From Aureibaculum algae (GTDB lineage Bacteria; Bacteroidota; Bacteroidia; Flavobacteriales; Flavobacteriaceae), in the NCBI RefSeq assembly GCF_006065315.1, contig NZ_CP040749.1:1178001-1242000 (forward strand): 64,000 nucleotides of DNA, in the 5' to 3' direction. Below are positions 9,652-17,652 of this stretch, piece after piece. The translations under genes were made by a program, and so were the position numbers. Within the stretch, counting starts at the first letter, position 1, and each line of letters begins with the position of its first letter. The notes below the pieces were generated by a model. It had not been told where the DNA came from. It saw only the letters and a program-made list of their open reading frames with translations, and searched no databases.

Positions 9652-10358
9652 GCTTTTTTATAAATACAAAATACAGAACTGATGCCATAGAAATTATGGA
9701 TGATTTTTCTATTGACGGTGCTATACTTGAAAATACCTTAGATCAGTTAGCCAATATCAACAAATGGTTGGGGGGAAATAGCGTTACGTTAAGTGGTTTA
9801 AAAACTGTACTTAAAAAGTATCCAAAACACAAACCACTAACTATAATTGATTTAGGTTGTGGTAATGGTGATATGTTACGAATTGTTGCAGAATATCTTA
9901 AAAAGAATCATTTTAATTTTAAACTCATTGGGGTCGATGCCAATGCATGTGCAATTGAGTATGCTCAAAAATTATCTGTAGATTATCCTGAAATTATGTA
10001 TCTTCAACAAGATATTTTTTCTGAAGAATTCAAGTTGTTAACATATGATTTAGTGTTGGCAACGTTGTTTTTGCATCATTTTAAAAAAGAGCAATTAATA
10101 ACATTGCTTTCAGAGCTGCTAAAAACGGCAAAATTAGGAATTCTTGTAAATGATTTACACCGTCATAAAATGGCCTATTATTTATTTAAAGGATTGGGTT
10201 TGTTTATAAAAAACCATATGGTGAAACAAGATGGACTCACTTCTGTTTTACGTGGGTTTAAAAGAAAAGAGTTGGAGAAAATGTCTAATGAATTGAATGT
10301 TAAAAGTGAAATTAGTTGGAAATGGGCTTTTCGTTTTCAGTGGATAATTCAAAAATAA
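9648..10358 (+). CDS. Class I SAM-dependent methyltransferase
   Basis: A 236-residue methyltransferase. Motif I is LTIIDLGCGNGDMLRI (about residues 63-78), followed by LIGVDANACAIEYA, which holds the acidic residue that binds the SAM ribose. LVLATLFLHHF is the usual motif IV/V region. It overlaps the flavoprotein upstream and abuts the type III PKS downstream with no gap (TAA then ATG). It most likely methylates the polyketide product on oxygen or carbon; the exact site cannot be read. Confidence 0.87.
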   Translation: MSFFINTKYRTDAIEIMDDFSIDGAILENTLDQLANINKWLGGNSVTLSGLKTVLKKYPKHKPLTIIDLGCGNGDMLRIVAEYLKKNHFNFKLIGVDANACAIEYAQKLSVDYPEIMYLQQDIFSEEFKLLTYDLVLATLFLHHFKKEQLITLLSELLKTAKLGILVNDLHRHKMAYYLFKGLGLFIKNHMVKQDGLTSVLRGFKRKELEKMSNELNVKSEISWKWAFRFQWIIQK

Positions 10359-11411
10359 ATGAGTGTAAAAATAACAGCAGTTGCAAAACAACTACCACAA
10401 TATACGAGAACTACCAAGGAGATTTTACCATATATAAAAACTTGGTTAACTGGTCAAGAGGAACGTTTTCAACGAAAAGTAATAAAGTTGTTTGAAAATG
10501 CAGGCGTAGATAAACGCTATTCCATTATGGATGCTCATGAAGTTTTTTTAAATTCATCGTTTGAAGAAAAGAATGATATTTATAGTAGAGAGTCTATCAA
10601 ATTAGCAGAATCTGCATTGCAAAAATCATTGGATAAAGCGAAATTAAATGCTGAGGATATAGATTTTATAATTACTGTCAGTTGTACGGGCATAATGATT
10701 CCTTCTTTAGATGCATATTTAATTAATCGTTTAAAAATGCGTCAAGATATTGTTCGGTTACCAGTAACAGAAATGGGATGTGCCGCAGGAGTTTCAGGTA
10801 TTATTTATGCGAAGAACTTTTTAAAAGCCAATCCAAATAAGCGAGCAGCAGTTATCGCAGTTGAATCGCCAACAGCTACTTTTCAGCTAGACGATTATTC
10901 TATGGTTAATATTGTGAGTGCTGCTATTTTTGGAGACGGAGCAGCTTCTGTTATCTTATCTTCTTATGAAAATGAAGAAGGTCCAGAAATTTTAGATGAT
11001 GCCATGTATCATTTTTATGACGCCGAAAAAATGATGGGTTTTAAATTGCGGAATTCAGGTCTGCAAATGATTTTAGACAAATCTGTTCCGGAAACAATTG
11101 CCAATCATTTTCCGGCTATTGTCCATCCGTTTTTAGAAAGAAATAAAATAAAGATAGAAGATGTAGATCATCTTATTTTTCACCCTGGAGGAAAAAAAAT
11201 AGTACAAACCGTTGAAGAATTATTTGGCACATTAGGTAAAAACATAGATGATACAAAAGATGTATTGAAACAATATGGAAATATGTCTAGTGCAACCGTT
11301 TTATATGTATTAGAACGATTTATGGATAAGAAATTACCAAAAGGCGATATTGGATTAATGTTGAGTTTTGGTCCAGGTTTTTCAGCACAAAGAGTTTTAT
11401 TAAAATGGTAA
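10359..11411 (+). CDS. Type III polyketide synthase
   Basis: A 350-residue chalcone/stilbene synthase-family enzyme that extends a CoA- or ACP-linked starter with malonyl units and cyclises the chain. The catalytic triad is complete: C141 in TEMGCAAGVSG, H275 in LIFHPGG and N308 in YGNMSSA. GPGFSAQRVLLKW is the normal family C-terminus. The N-terminal segment resembles bacterial alkylresorcinol/alkylpyrone synthases more than plant enzymes, so a fatty-acyl starter is likely. It overlaps the downstream reductase by 7 bases. The product is not deducible from sequence alone. Confidence 0.95.
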   Translation: MSVKITAVAKQLPQYTRTTKEILPYIKTWLTGQEERFQRKVIKLFENAGVDKRYSIMDAHEVFLNSSFEEKNDIYSRESIKLAESALQKSLDKAKLNAEDIDFIITVSCTGIMIPSLDAYLINRLKMRQDIVRLPVTEMGCAAGVSGIIYAKNFLKANPNKRAAVIAVESPTATFQLDDYSMVNIVSAAIFGDGAASVILSSYENEEGPEILDDAMYHFYDAEKMMGFKLRNSGLQMILDKSVPETIANHFPAIVHPFLERNKIKIEDVDHLIFHPGGKKIVQTVEELFGTLGKNIDDTKDVLKQYGNMSSATVLYVLERFMDKKLPKGDIGLMLSFGPGFSAQRVLLKW

Positions 11412-12199
11412 AAGAATTTCAACATAACGAATGGGCATTGATTTTAGGAGGTTCTAGTGGCCTAGGCTTAGCAACTGCTAAAAAACTAGCAAAACATGGA
11501 CTTAATATTGTAATTGTTCATAGAAACAGACGTTCAGAAATGCCTCAAATTGAAAAAGAATTTTCAATAATACAACAACAGGGTGTAGCGTTGCTTGATT
11601 TTAATGAAGATGCTTTTAAGCTTGCCTCAAGAACCGAGATTATCGATAAGATTATTACTAAATTAGGTGATATTGGAAAAGTAAAAGTGATGGTGCACAG
11701 TGTTGCCAAAGGGAACTTAAAACCGATGGTTGCTTATGATAAACCTACCTTAAAAAATGACGATTTTCACTTGACTTTGGATGCGATGGCATTTAGTTTA
11801 TTTGATTGGACAAAAGCTCTATTTGATGTTGATTTATTTGCAGAAGACAGTAGAATAATAAGTTTTACAAGTGAAGGAAATTCGAAACCATGGCCAAATT
11901 ATGCAGCGGTTTCTGCAGCCAAAACGGCTCTAGAAGCCATAACCAGAAATATAGCATTAGAATTTGCTCCATTTGGGATTAAAGCAAATTGTATACAAGC
12001 CGGAGTTACAGATACGGCATCATTAAGGGCAATTCCAGGAAGTGAAAAGATAAAAGAGCATACGTTATTACGAAGCCCATTTAAGCGTTTAACAACACCA
12101 GAAGATGTGGCCAATGTAGTATACTTATTATGTAAAGACGAAGCAAAGTGGATTAATGGTTGTATAATACCCGTAGATGGTGGTGAGCGTTTAAGTTGA
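11405..12199 (+). CDS. SDR-family enoyl-ACP reductase-like protein
   Basis: A 264-residue short-chain dehydrogenase. The cofactor site is LILGGSSGLGLA (about 12-23). The active-site spacing is Y166-x6-K173 (in NYAAVSAAK), typical of the enoyl-ACP reductases FabI and FabL rather than the Y-x3-K of ketoreductases. The C-terminus INGCIIPVDGG is the usual SDR ending. It overlaps the PKS gene, so it belongs to the cluster and probably performs the last reduction in chain extension. A ketoreductase role is the main alternative. Confidence 0.82.
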   Translation: MVKEFQHNEWALILGGSSGLGLATAKKLAKHGLNIVIVHRNRRSEMPQIEKEFSIIQQQGVALLDFNEDAFKLASRTEIIDKIITKLGDIGKVKVMVHSVAKGNLKPMVAYDKPTLKNDDFHLTLDAMAFSLFDWTKALFDVDLFAEDSRIISFTSEGNSKPWPNYAAVSAAKTALEAITRNIALEFAPFGIKANCIQAGVTDTASLRAIPGSEKIKEHTLLRSPFKRLTTPEDVANVVYLLCKDEAKWINGCIIPVDGGERLS

Positions 12200-12344
12200 T
12201 AGATTATAGACCGCAAAACCTCAAGTATTTATAATTTTATAATTAAAGAAGATAAAGAAATTGAATTTAAGCTATTACTGAAAAACTAATTTGCTGTTTT
12301 TTAAGTCTATATTAAATAGTCTGAGGGATAATTGAGTTGAACAA

Positions 12345-12854
12345 ATGAATAAAAATATAAAAGAACAACTTTCTTTAATTCAAGAATTAATTCCAGAGAA
12401 ATTCGAATTTACCAATCCTGAATTTGAAGAAGAAAGTAAAGATTATTGGGCATGCCGATTTTCAATTAATGAAAAAATAGTACTGTATAGAAAGGCGAAA
12501 ATTACACCAACAAAAGTGGGGCAGTTTGTTACCTTATGGAAAAGAGAAGTAAAAGGCCCGATAGCTCCATTTCATATTGATGATGATTTTGATTTGGTGA
12601 TTATTTTTACGGTAAATGAAAATGAAATAGGACAGTTTGTTTTTCCGAAGTCAGTACTTGTTTTAAAAGGAATAGTGTCTACTAATGTTAAAGAAGGTAA
12701 GCGAGGTTTTAGGGTTTACCCACCTTGGGATGTAGCTGTAAACAAACAAGCCATACGAACACAAAAATGGCAACTAAATTATTTTTTAAAAATAACAGAT
12801 AATTCTATAAACAAGGCGAAAGCTCAAGAGCTATTTATGTCAAATGAAAACTAA
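12345..12854 (+). CDS. MepB family protein
   Basis: A 169-residue cytoplasmic protein matching the MepB family (PF08877), known from the mepRAB locus of Staphylococcus aureus but without an established function. Supporting stretches are KVGQFVTLWKRE (about 57-68), GPIAPF, and IGQFVFPKSVL. There are no signal peptide, membrane helices or recognisable catalytic motifs. It follows a 145-base gap, the only sizeable gap in the cluster, and is 3 bases before the dehydratase. It may be a passenger gene or mark a second promoter. Confidence 0.8.
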   Translation: MNKNIKEQLSLIQELIPEKFEFTNPEFEEESKDYWACRFSINEKIVLYRKAKITPTKVGQFVTLWKREVKGPIAPFHIDDDFDLVIIFTVNENEIGQFVFPKSVLVLKGIVSTNVKEGKRGFRVYPPWDVAVNKQAIRTQKWQLNYFLKITDNSINKAKAQELFMSNEN

Positions 12855-12857
12855 TCT

Positions 12858-13292
12858 ATGACTTCAGAAGAAATTATATTGAACCTGCCATACCAGCATC
12901 CTTTTTTGTTTGTTGATGAGCTTGTTACGGTTTCTGATAATGGAATTGAAGGGAATTACACCTTTAAAAACGATGAATATTTCTATAAAGGTCATTTTAA
13001 AGACAACCCCATAACACCGGGAGTTATTTTAACCGAAACCATGGCTCAGATTGGTGTCGTTTGTTTAGGGATTCACTTGATGGGTAACCATATTTCTGTA
13101 GACAATAAACCTAAAATAGCGTTGACATCTCAGGCTGTTGATTTTTATCTTCCAGTGTATCCTAATGATAAAGTTATCGTGATTTCAGAGAAAGAATATT
13201 TTAGATTTAATAAATTGAAATGTAAAGTCAAAATGTTAAATGCTTCTAATGAATTGGTTTGTAGAGGCTCTATTTCAGGTATGATAAAATGA
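12858..13292 (+). CDS. 3-hydroxyacyl-ACP dehydratase (FabZ-like hotdog)
   Basis: A 144-residue single hotdog-fold dehydratase. PYQHPFLFVD near the N-terminus and YKGHFKDNPITPGVILTE (about 43-60) match FabZ/FabA-type enzymes. H46 and E60 are the expected catalytic pair. It should remove water from beta-hydroxyacyl-ACP during chain building. Its stop overlaps the ketosynthase start (4 bases), strong evidence for coupled translation with the next gene. Confidence 0.9.
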   Translation: MTSEEIILNLPYQHPFLFVDELVTVSDNGIEGNYTFKNDEYFYKGHFKDNPITPGVILTETMAQIGVVCLGIHLMGNHISVDNKPKIALTSQAVDFYLPVYPNDKVIVISEKEYFRFNKLKCKVKMLNASNELVCRGSISGMIK

Positions 13293-14566
13293 AAAAACGT
13301 GTTGTTATAACTGGTCTTGGTGTTGTTGCTCCTAATGGGGTAGGTATTGCTGATTTTACCAATGCCATAAAAAATGGGGTATCTGGAATTAGGTTTCATC
13401 AAGAATTATCAACGTTGAATTTTTCTTGCTGTATCGGTGGAATTCCTACTATTTCGGAAGAAAAAAAATCAGAATATTTTTCCGATTTACAATTACGGAA
13501 TTTTAATAGTTCTGGGATTTTATATGGATGCATAGCAGCAATTGATGCTTGGAAAGATGCTGGGTTATCAATGGACGATGAAAATGTGGATTTTGATAGT
13601 GGAACCATTTTCGGAACAGGCACTTCGGGAGTAGAAAAATTTAGAGAAGCTATTTACAAACTAGATGATAAACAGGTACGGCGTTTAGGCAGTACAGTGG
13701 TTGCTCAAACAATGGCGAGCGGTGTTAGTGCGTATCTTGGTGGTATGTTAGGGTTAGGTAATCAAGTGAGTACTAATTCTTCAGCATGTTCAACAGGTAC
13801 AGAAGCTATTTTGATGGGTTTTGAGCGAATTAAAAATGGAAAAGCGAAACGTATGTTAGTGGGCAGTTGTAGTGATCATGGTCCATACCTTTGGGGTGGC
13901 TTTGACGCTATGCGTGTTATGACTTATAAGCATAATGAAAGTCCAACACAAGGTTCTCGGCCTATGAGCGCATCAGCTTCAGGTTTTGTGCCAGGAAGTG
14001 GGGCAGGAGCTTTGTTATTAGAATCGTTGGAAAGTGCTTTGGAAAGGAATGCTACGATATATGGTGAAGTTTTAGGAGGTGCTATTAATTCTGGTGGACA
14101 ACGTAATGGAGGTACAATGACGGCACCAAACGCAGAGGCAGTCCAGCGTTGCATTACAGATGCAATTGCTGATGCGAATGTAAATACGAATGATATTGAC
14201 TTAATTAACGGACATTTAACCGCAACAATTAAAGATCCAGATGAAATTGAAAATTGGGTTATGGCATTAAAAAGAGAGGGGAATAGTTTTCCTTTTATCC
14301 AATCCACTAAATCGATGATTGGCCATTGTTTAGCGGCAGCCGGAGCTATAGAAAGTGTGGCGTCTATAATTCAATTGAAAGAAGGTTTTATTGCCCCAAC
14401 GATCAATTGTGATGATGTGCATCCAGAAGTTTTAAAATTAATTAATACCGAAAAAATTATAAAGCAACATATTCAAAAAGAATTAAATTTGATAGCGAAA
14501 GCGAGTTTCGGATTTGGAGATGTCAATGCCTGTGTCCTTTTTAAGAAATTTGAGACTAATAATTAA
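13289..14566 (+). CDS. Beta-ketoacyl-ACP synthase II-like ketosynthase
   Basis: A 425-residue condensing enzyme of the FabF/KAS-II type. The active-site cysteine is C167 (SSACSTG) and the histidines are H309 (NGHLTAT) and H346 (KSMIGHCLAAAGA), with K341 preceding, so the Cys-His-His triad is intact. The usual NxHGTxT motif is NGHLTAT here, a divergence typical of specialised rather than primary-metabolism ketosynthases. It is coupled to the dehydratase upstream and lies 10 bases before the ACP. It probably elongates the acyl chain on the cluster's own carrier protein. Confidence 0.92.
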   Translation: MKKRVVITGLGVVAPNGVGIADFTNAIKNGVSGIRFHQELSTLNFSCCIGGIPTISEEKKSEYFSDLQLRNFNSSGILYGCIAAIDAWKDAGLSMDDENVDFDSGTIFGTGTSGVEKFREAIYKLDDKQVRRLGSTVVAQTMASGVSAYLGGMLGLGNQVSTNSSACSTGTEAILMGFERIKNGKAKRMLVGSCSDHGPYLWGGFDAMRVMTYKHNESPTQGSRPMSASASGFVPGSGAGALLLESLESALERNATIYGEVLGGAINSGGQRNGGTMTAPNAEAVQRCITDAIADANVNTNDIDLINGHLTATIKDPDEIENWVMALKREGNSFPFIQSTKSMIGHCLAAAGAIESVASIIQLKEGFIAPTINCDDVHPEVLKLINTEKIIKQHIQKELNLIAKASFGFGDVNACVLFKKFETNN

Positions 14567-14576
14567 CAATAACAAA

Positions 14577-14831
14577 ATGGATAAAAACGAACTTATAAAA
14601 TCTTTAAAAAAAATTGTAAAGCCTTATATTCAAGATGAAGCTGCTTTTGAAAATTTAAATGAGGATACCGATTTTATAAATGATTTAAAAATTAATTCTG
14701 CTAATTTAGTAGATGTTATTTTAGATGTAGAGGATGAGTTTGACATAGAAATTGACAATGAAGCCATGGAAAAAATGCTATCGGTAAAATCAGCAATGGC
14801 TATTATAGAAACTAAATTGGCTGAAAAATGA
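14577..14831 (+). CDS. Acyl carrier protein
   Basis: An 84-residue carrier protein. I start it at the ATG at 14577; a longer in-frame reading from 14514 would overlap the ketosynthase and adds a non-ACP leader. S41 in INSANLVDVI corresponds to the phosphopantetheine attachment site (canonical DSLD motif, here NSAN). The helix DVEDEFDIEID follows. It overlaps the phosphopantetheinyl transferase by 4 bases, so the carrier and its activating enzyme are made together. It is a dedicated ACP rather than the housekeeping AcpP. Confidence 0.92.
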   Translation: MDKNELIKSLKKIVKPYIQDEAAFENLNEDTDFINDLKINSANLVDVILDVEDEFDIEIDNEAMEKMLSVKSAMAIIETKLAEK

Positions 14832-15439
14832 TTGGTAATGATGTGGTTGATTTAAACTTGGCAAAAAGCCAAAGTAACTGGAAACGAAAAGGCTTTTTAG
14901 AGAAGGTGTTTACGCCAAAAGAACAGTTAATTATTAGTGAAACAGCAGGTTCTTTTACTACAGTTTGGTTACTGTGGAGTATGAAAGAAAGTGCTTATAA
15001 AATCTATAGTCGGCAATATAATACACGTTTTTTTGCACCGAAGGAATTTAAATGTGAGCTAAATGCTATTCAGAATACCGTTTGTATTAATGGAATTACC
15101 TACTATACATCATCAACAATATCAAGAGAAAATATTCATACGTTGGCGACATTAAATAAGGATGAATCAATTACAACTGATTTTTTTAGACTTAAAAATG
15201 ATACCTATGACGTTCAGCACAATACAACTTATGAAAATCTAAAATTAGCTGTTGCAAATCAATTTAAAGTTCCAGTAACTAAAGTGAACATAGAAAAAGA
15301 TAATAATGGAATTCCATTCGTCAAGTATCGACAAGGCAACTTAAACCTTTCAGCTTCAATTAAGCCAGGTTATGTTGAAAGAACATCAATTTCAATATCA
15401 CATCATGGGTTGTATGGTGCTTATGCTTTTGTAAATTAA
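14828..15439 (+). CDS. 4'-phosphopantetheinyl transferase
   Basis: A 203-residue enzyme that moves phosphopantetheine from CoA to the serine of the acyl carrier protein just upstream. IGNDVVDL at the N-terminus holds the magnesium-binding acidic residues. LLWSMKESAYKIY (about 48-60) is the WxxKES signature of the superfamily. The first gene base lies inside the ACP stop region, so the pair is coupled. This supports the ACP as a functional, separately activated carrier. Confidence 0.92.
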   Translation: MIGNDVVDLNLAKSQSNWKRKGFLEKVFTPKEQLIISETAGSFTTVWLLWSMKESAYKIYSRQYNTRFFAPKEFKCELNAIQNTVCINGITYYTSSTISRENIHTLATLNKDESITTDFFRLKNDTYDVQHNTTYENLKLAVANQFKVPVTKVNIEKDNNGIPFVKYRQGNLNLSASIKPGYVERTSISISHHGLYGAYAFVN

Positions 15440-15441
15440 AT

Positions 15442-15885
15442 ATGATCAAAAAACAATTATTTGAGGCTTGTCAAAGCTATGTGTTAAAACGTGAAAATAC
15501 GGTAAAGGAAATCATTTCGTCGAATCAAAAAGCACTGCATTCTGAAACCAAAAGTAGTGCTGGTGATAAGCATGAAACGGGTAGAGCTATGTTGCAATTA
15601 GAAATGGAAAAGGCGGGACAACAACTCGCCGTTATCGACCAAATGAAAATGATTTTGGATAGAGTTTTAATAAACGATACATCAGAGATTATCAAGCTAG
15701 GTAGTTTGGTGTTTACCAATAAACACAATTATTTTTTAGCCATAAGTGCTGGTGAATTTAAAATAGAGAACAAGGCGTATTATGCTGTTTCTGTAGCTTC
15801 ACCAATTGGGAAAATGTTGTTGGGTAAAAAAATAGGAGATACTTTTGAGTTTAATGGTAATGTGGTAATTGAAAAGGTTGTCTAA
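15442..15885 (+). CDS. GreA/GreB C-terminal domain protein
   Basis: A 147-residue protein. The N-terminal half is helical and includes the conserved SSAGDKHETGRAM and QLEMEKAGQQL. The C-terminal half has the FKBP-like GreA/GreB fold, shown by SVASPIGKMLLGKKIGDTF (about 121-139). It lacks the full GreA coiled-coil, so a transcript-cleavage role is uncertain. Homologues next to fatty-acid clusters are sometimes labelled 3-oxoacyl-ACP synthase, but nothing here supports a condensing enzyme. It is 2 bases from the transferase gene and is probably the last gene of the operon. Confidence 0.75.
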   Translation: MIKKQLFEACQSYVLKRENTVKEIISSNQKALHSETKSSAGDKHETGRAMLQLEMEKAGQQLAVIDQMKMILDRVLINDTSEIIKLGSLVFTNKHNYFLAISAGEFKIENKAYYAVSVASPIGKMLLGKKIGDTFEFNGNVVIEKVV

Positions 15886-15900
15886 TTAGTCATGAAATAA

Positions 15901-16047
15901 GCTCCTCCCCTTAATTCAAGGGGAGGTGTCCTGTTAGAATTTTAATAGCTTGCAATGGTGTTGTTGGACGGAGGGGTCTTAACCACCTCGTCTTTATGTT
16001 TTGCTATCGCACACATAAATCCACTCCTCATTTTAAAAGGAGGAGAA
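15901..16047. repeat. CTCC/GAGG intergenic repeat, also a stop between converging genes
   Basis: The gap between the end of the cluster and the convergent ABC gene holds CCTCCCCTT-aattc-AAGGGGAGG (15904-15926). A second inverted unit, CTCCTcattttaaaAGGAG, lies at its far end. The pair brackets an unremarkable middle. It resembles the element at 6772-6842. The first hairpin could stop transcription in both directions. Confidence 0.55.
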
Positions 16048-16060
16048 TTAAAAAAAAATA

Positions 16061-17026
16061 CTATAGTCGTTTATTGATAATACTTTCTTGAATTTCTAAA
16101 TAAACATTTTCATTTTTATCTAGCTTAGTATCATGTTCAAAATAAATATTCCGCTCATTAAATTCCGCTTCAATTAAAAAATGATTTACCTTAAAATAAG
16201 ATTTTTTTACGACGGCTTTTAATTTTGAATTTTCTGTAAGTTTAAGTTCGTGTGTGTAAACTAAAATGATGTCATTTGTATTTGAATCTGTAAGTTCTGA
16301 AAGTTTAAACTCATTGAATTCAGCAAAGAAAGATGCTGTAAGTTTGTTTTTCGGATTCTTAAATAATCGCTGAGGTGTATCCATCTCCACTTTTTTACCT
16401 TCATGTATTACCATCATGTTATCTGCATATGGTAGAACATCTTCTTGGTCGTGAGTAGCTACGATGGCAGTGATGTTATTTTCTTTTAAATGTGCAAACA
16501 GATTTCTTCGTAAACTACGTTTTCTGAAATTATCAATATGACTAAAAGGTTCGTCGAGTAACAATATTTCTGGCTGATTGGCCAATGCTTTTGCTAATGC
16601 CACACGTTGTTTTTGTCCGCCACTTAAAAATCGAACCTTGGTTTTGGCAAAGTCTTCTAATTCTACAACCTTAATCAGTTCATCTGTACGTCGTTTTTTT
16701 TCTTTCAAGTAAAAATTAGAAAGGAATTCGCCAATGTTTTTTTCAACAGTAGTAGCCGGCATTAGGTCAAATTCTTGAGTTAGAAATTTCATATAATCAG
16801 GTCCCGTAATTAAATTGAATTTGGGGCCTAGTATTTCTTTATCCTTCCAAAAAAGTTGCCCTTTTTCTAAATCATATGCTCCATAAAGTAGTTTAAGTAA
16901 GGTACTTTTTCCTGAACCACTTTCTCCAACAACAGCCAATACGTCACCTTGATTAACTGTAAAGCTAATGTTTTCTAAAACGGTTGTTTTATGGTACCCA
17001 AAAGATATATTTTTTACTTGAAGCAT
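16061..17026 (-). CDS. ABC transporter ATP-binding protein
   Basis: A 321-residue ABC ATPase. Walker A is GESGSGKSTLLKL (about 36-48), the signature is LSGGQKQRVALAKAL, and Walker B is ILLLDEPFSHID; the switch histidine is in VATHDQED. After the ATPase (about residue 220) comes a beta-rich TOBE-like C-terminal domain, as in importers for polyamines, iron or anions. No permease or binding protein is adjacent, so its partner and substrate are unknown. Confidence 0.9.
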   Translation of the reverse strand: MLQVKNISFGYHKTTVLENISFTVNQGDVLAVVGESGSGKSTLLKLLYGAYDLEKGQLFWKDKEILGPKFNLITGPDYMKFLTQEFDLMPATTVEKNIGEFLSNFYLKEKKRRTDELIKVVELEDFAKTKVRFLSGGQKQRVALAKALANQPEILLLDEPFSHIDNFRKRSLRRNLFAHLKENNITAIVATHDQEDVLPYADNMMVIHEGKKVEMDTPQRLFKNPKNKLTASFFAEFNEFKLSELTDSNTNDIILVYTHELKLTENSKLKAVVKKSYFKVNHFLIEAEFNERNIYFEHDTKLDKNENVYLEIQESIINKRL

Positions 17027-17058
17027 TGTTGTTTGATTGTCATAATTTAATAAAAACT

Positions 17059-17146
17059 GTCATTCCGACGCAGGAGGAATCTCATTAATAGAAGATGTCA
17101 TTTAAAAGATTCCTCGTCACTCCTTTTGTCGCTCTGTCGGAATGAC
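17059..17146. repeat. 88-bp hairpin intergenic repeat
   Basis: Perfect 11-base ends GTCATTCCGAC (17059-17069) and GTCGGAATGAC (17136-17146) bracket an inner inverted pair AGGAATCT and AGATTCCT. The whole 88-base element folds into a long stem. Elements of exactly this look (gtcattccgac...gtcggaatgac) are dispersed in many Bacteroidota genomes. It lies upstream of the ABC gene and could also affect the mRNA end of the gene behind it. Confidence 0.7.
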
Positions 17147-17183
17147 AAGTGAAATTTGTCAGAGCTGTCTTTCATACTTAAAA

Positions 17184-17651
17184 TCACTTTGTGGCATTAT
17201 TTAATTGCACACCTAATATGTTAGAAATATTATTTCCAATTTCCATGGCCTTGTCTTTATTTTCTGTGGCAAGTAGAGTGATGTGTTTGTTTCTTTGATA
17301 AAATAAATTAAGTTTAAATATTAATTCTGAAGCATAAGTGGCATTACCACCACCTGCTCTAAATCTACTTGTTTTTTTAGTTTCAAAAACCGAAACATAT
17401 TCAATATCAGGGAGCTTCTTCCATTTGCCAAATTTAATTCCATACCAAGTAACTAGTTCTCTATATTTCAAATTATGCAAATCCAATTCAACACCTTCTT
17501 GCATTAAAAATTTGGTTGCTATTCCCAAAATAATGAAACCATAAAAGATACCTCCAGATAAAAGTAAAACTATTCCTAGGGCAAGAAAAACCGAGAAGAA
17601 TATCTTTTTGAAAATTGACATTTCTTCAATGAAAATAAAGTTCTTTTCCAA
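17184..17651 (-). CDS. Hypothetical membrane protein, 155 aa
   Basis: A protein of unknown function. Two closely spaced hydrophobic segments, about residues 15-35 and 36-48 (FSVFLALGIVLLLSGGIFYG), anchor a C-terminal soluble domain rich in beta strands with LVTWYGIKFGKWKKLPDIEY and a later Lys/Asn-rich tail. This layout resembles small PH-like membrane proteins, but I cannot confirm a family. It lies one base from the stop of the prolyl oligopeptidase gene, so the two may be co-transcribed, with the peptidase first. Confidence 0.65.
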   Translation of the reverse strand: MEKNFIFIEEMSIFKKIFFSVFLALGIVLLLSGGIFYGFIILGIATKFLMQEGVELDLHNLKYRELVTWYGIKFGKWKKLPDIEYVSVFETKKTSRFRAGGGNATYASELIFKLNLFYQRNKHITLLATENKDKAMEIGNNISNILGVQLNNATK

Positions 17652-17652
17652 A

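Noticed and set aside
15442..15885. 3-oxoacyl-ACP synthase label for the last cluster gene
   Set aside because: There are no thiolase-fold motifs; the C-terminal segment is GreA/GreB-like.
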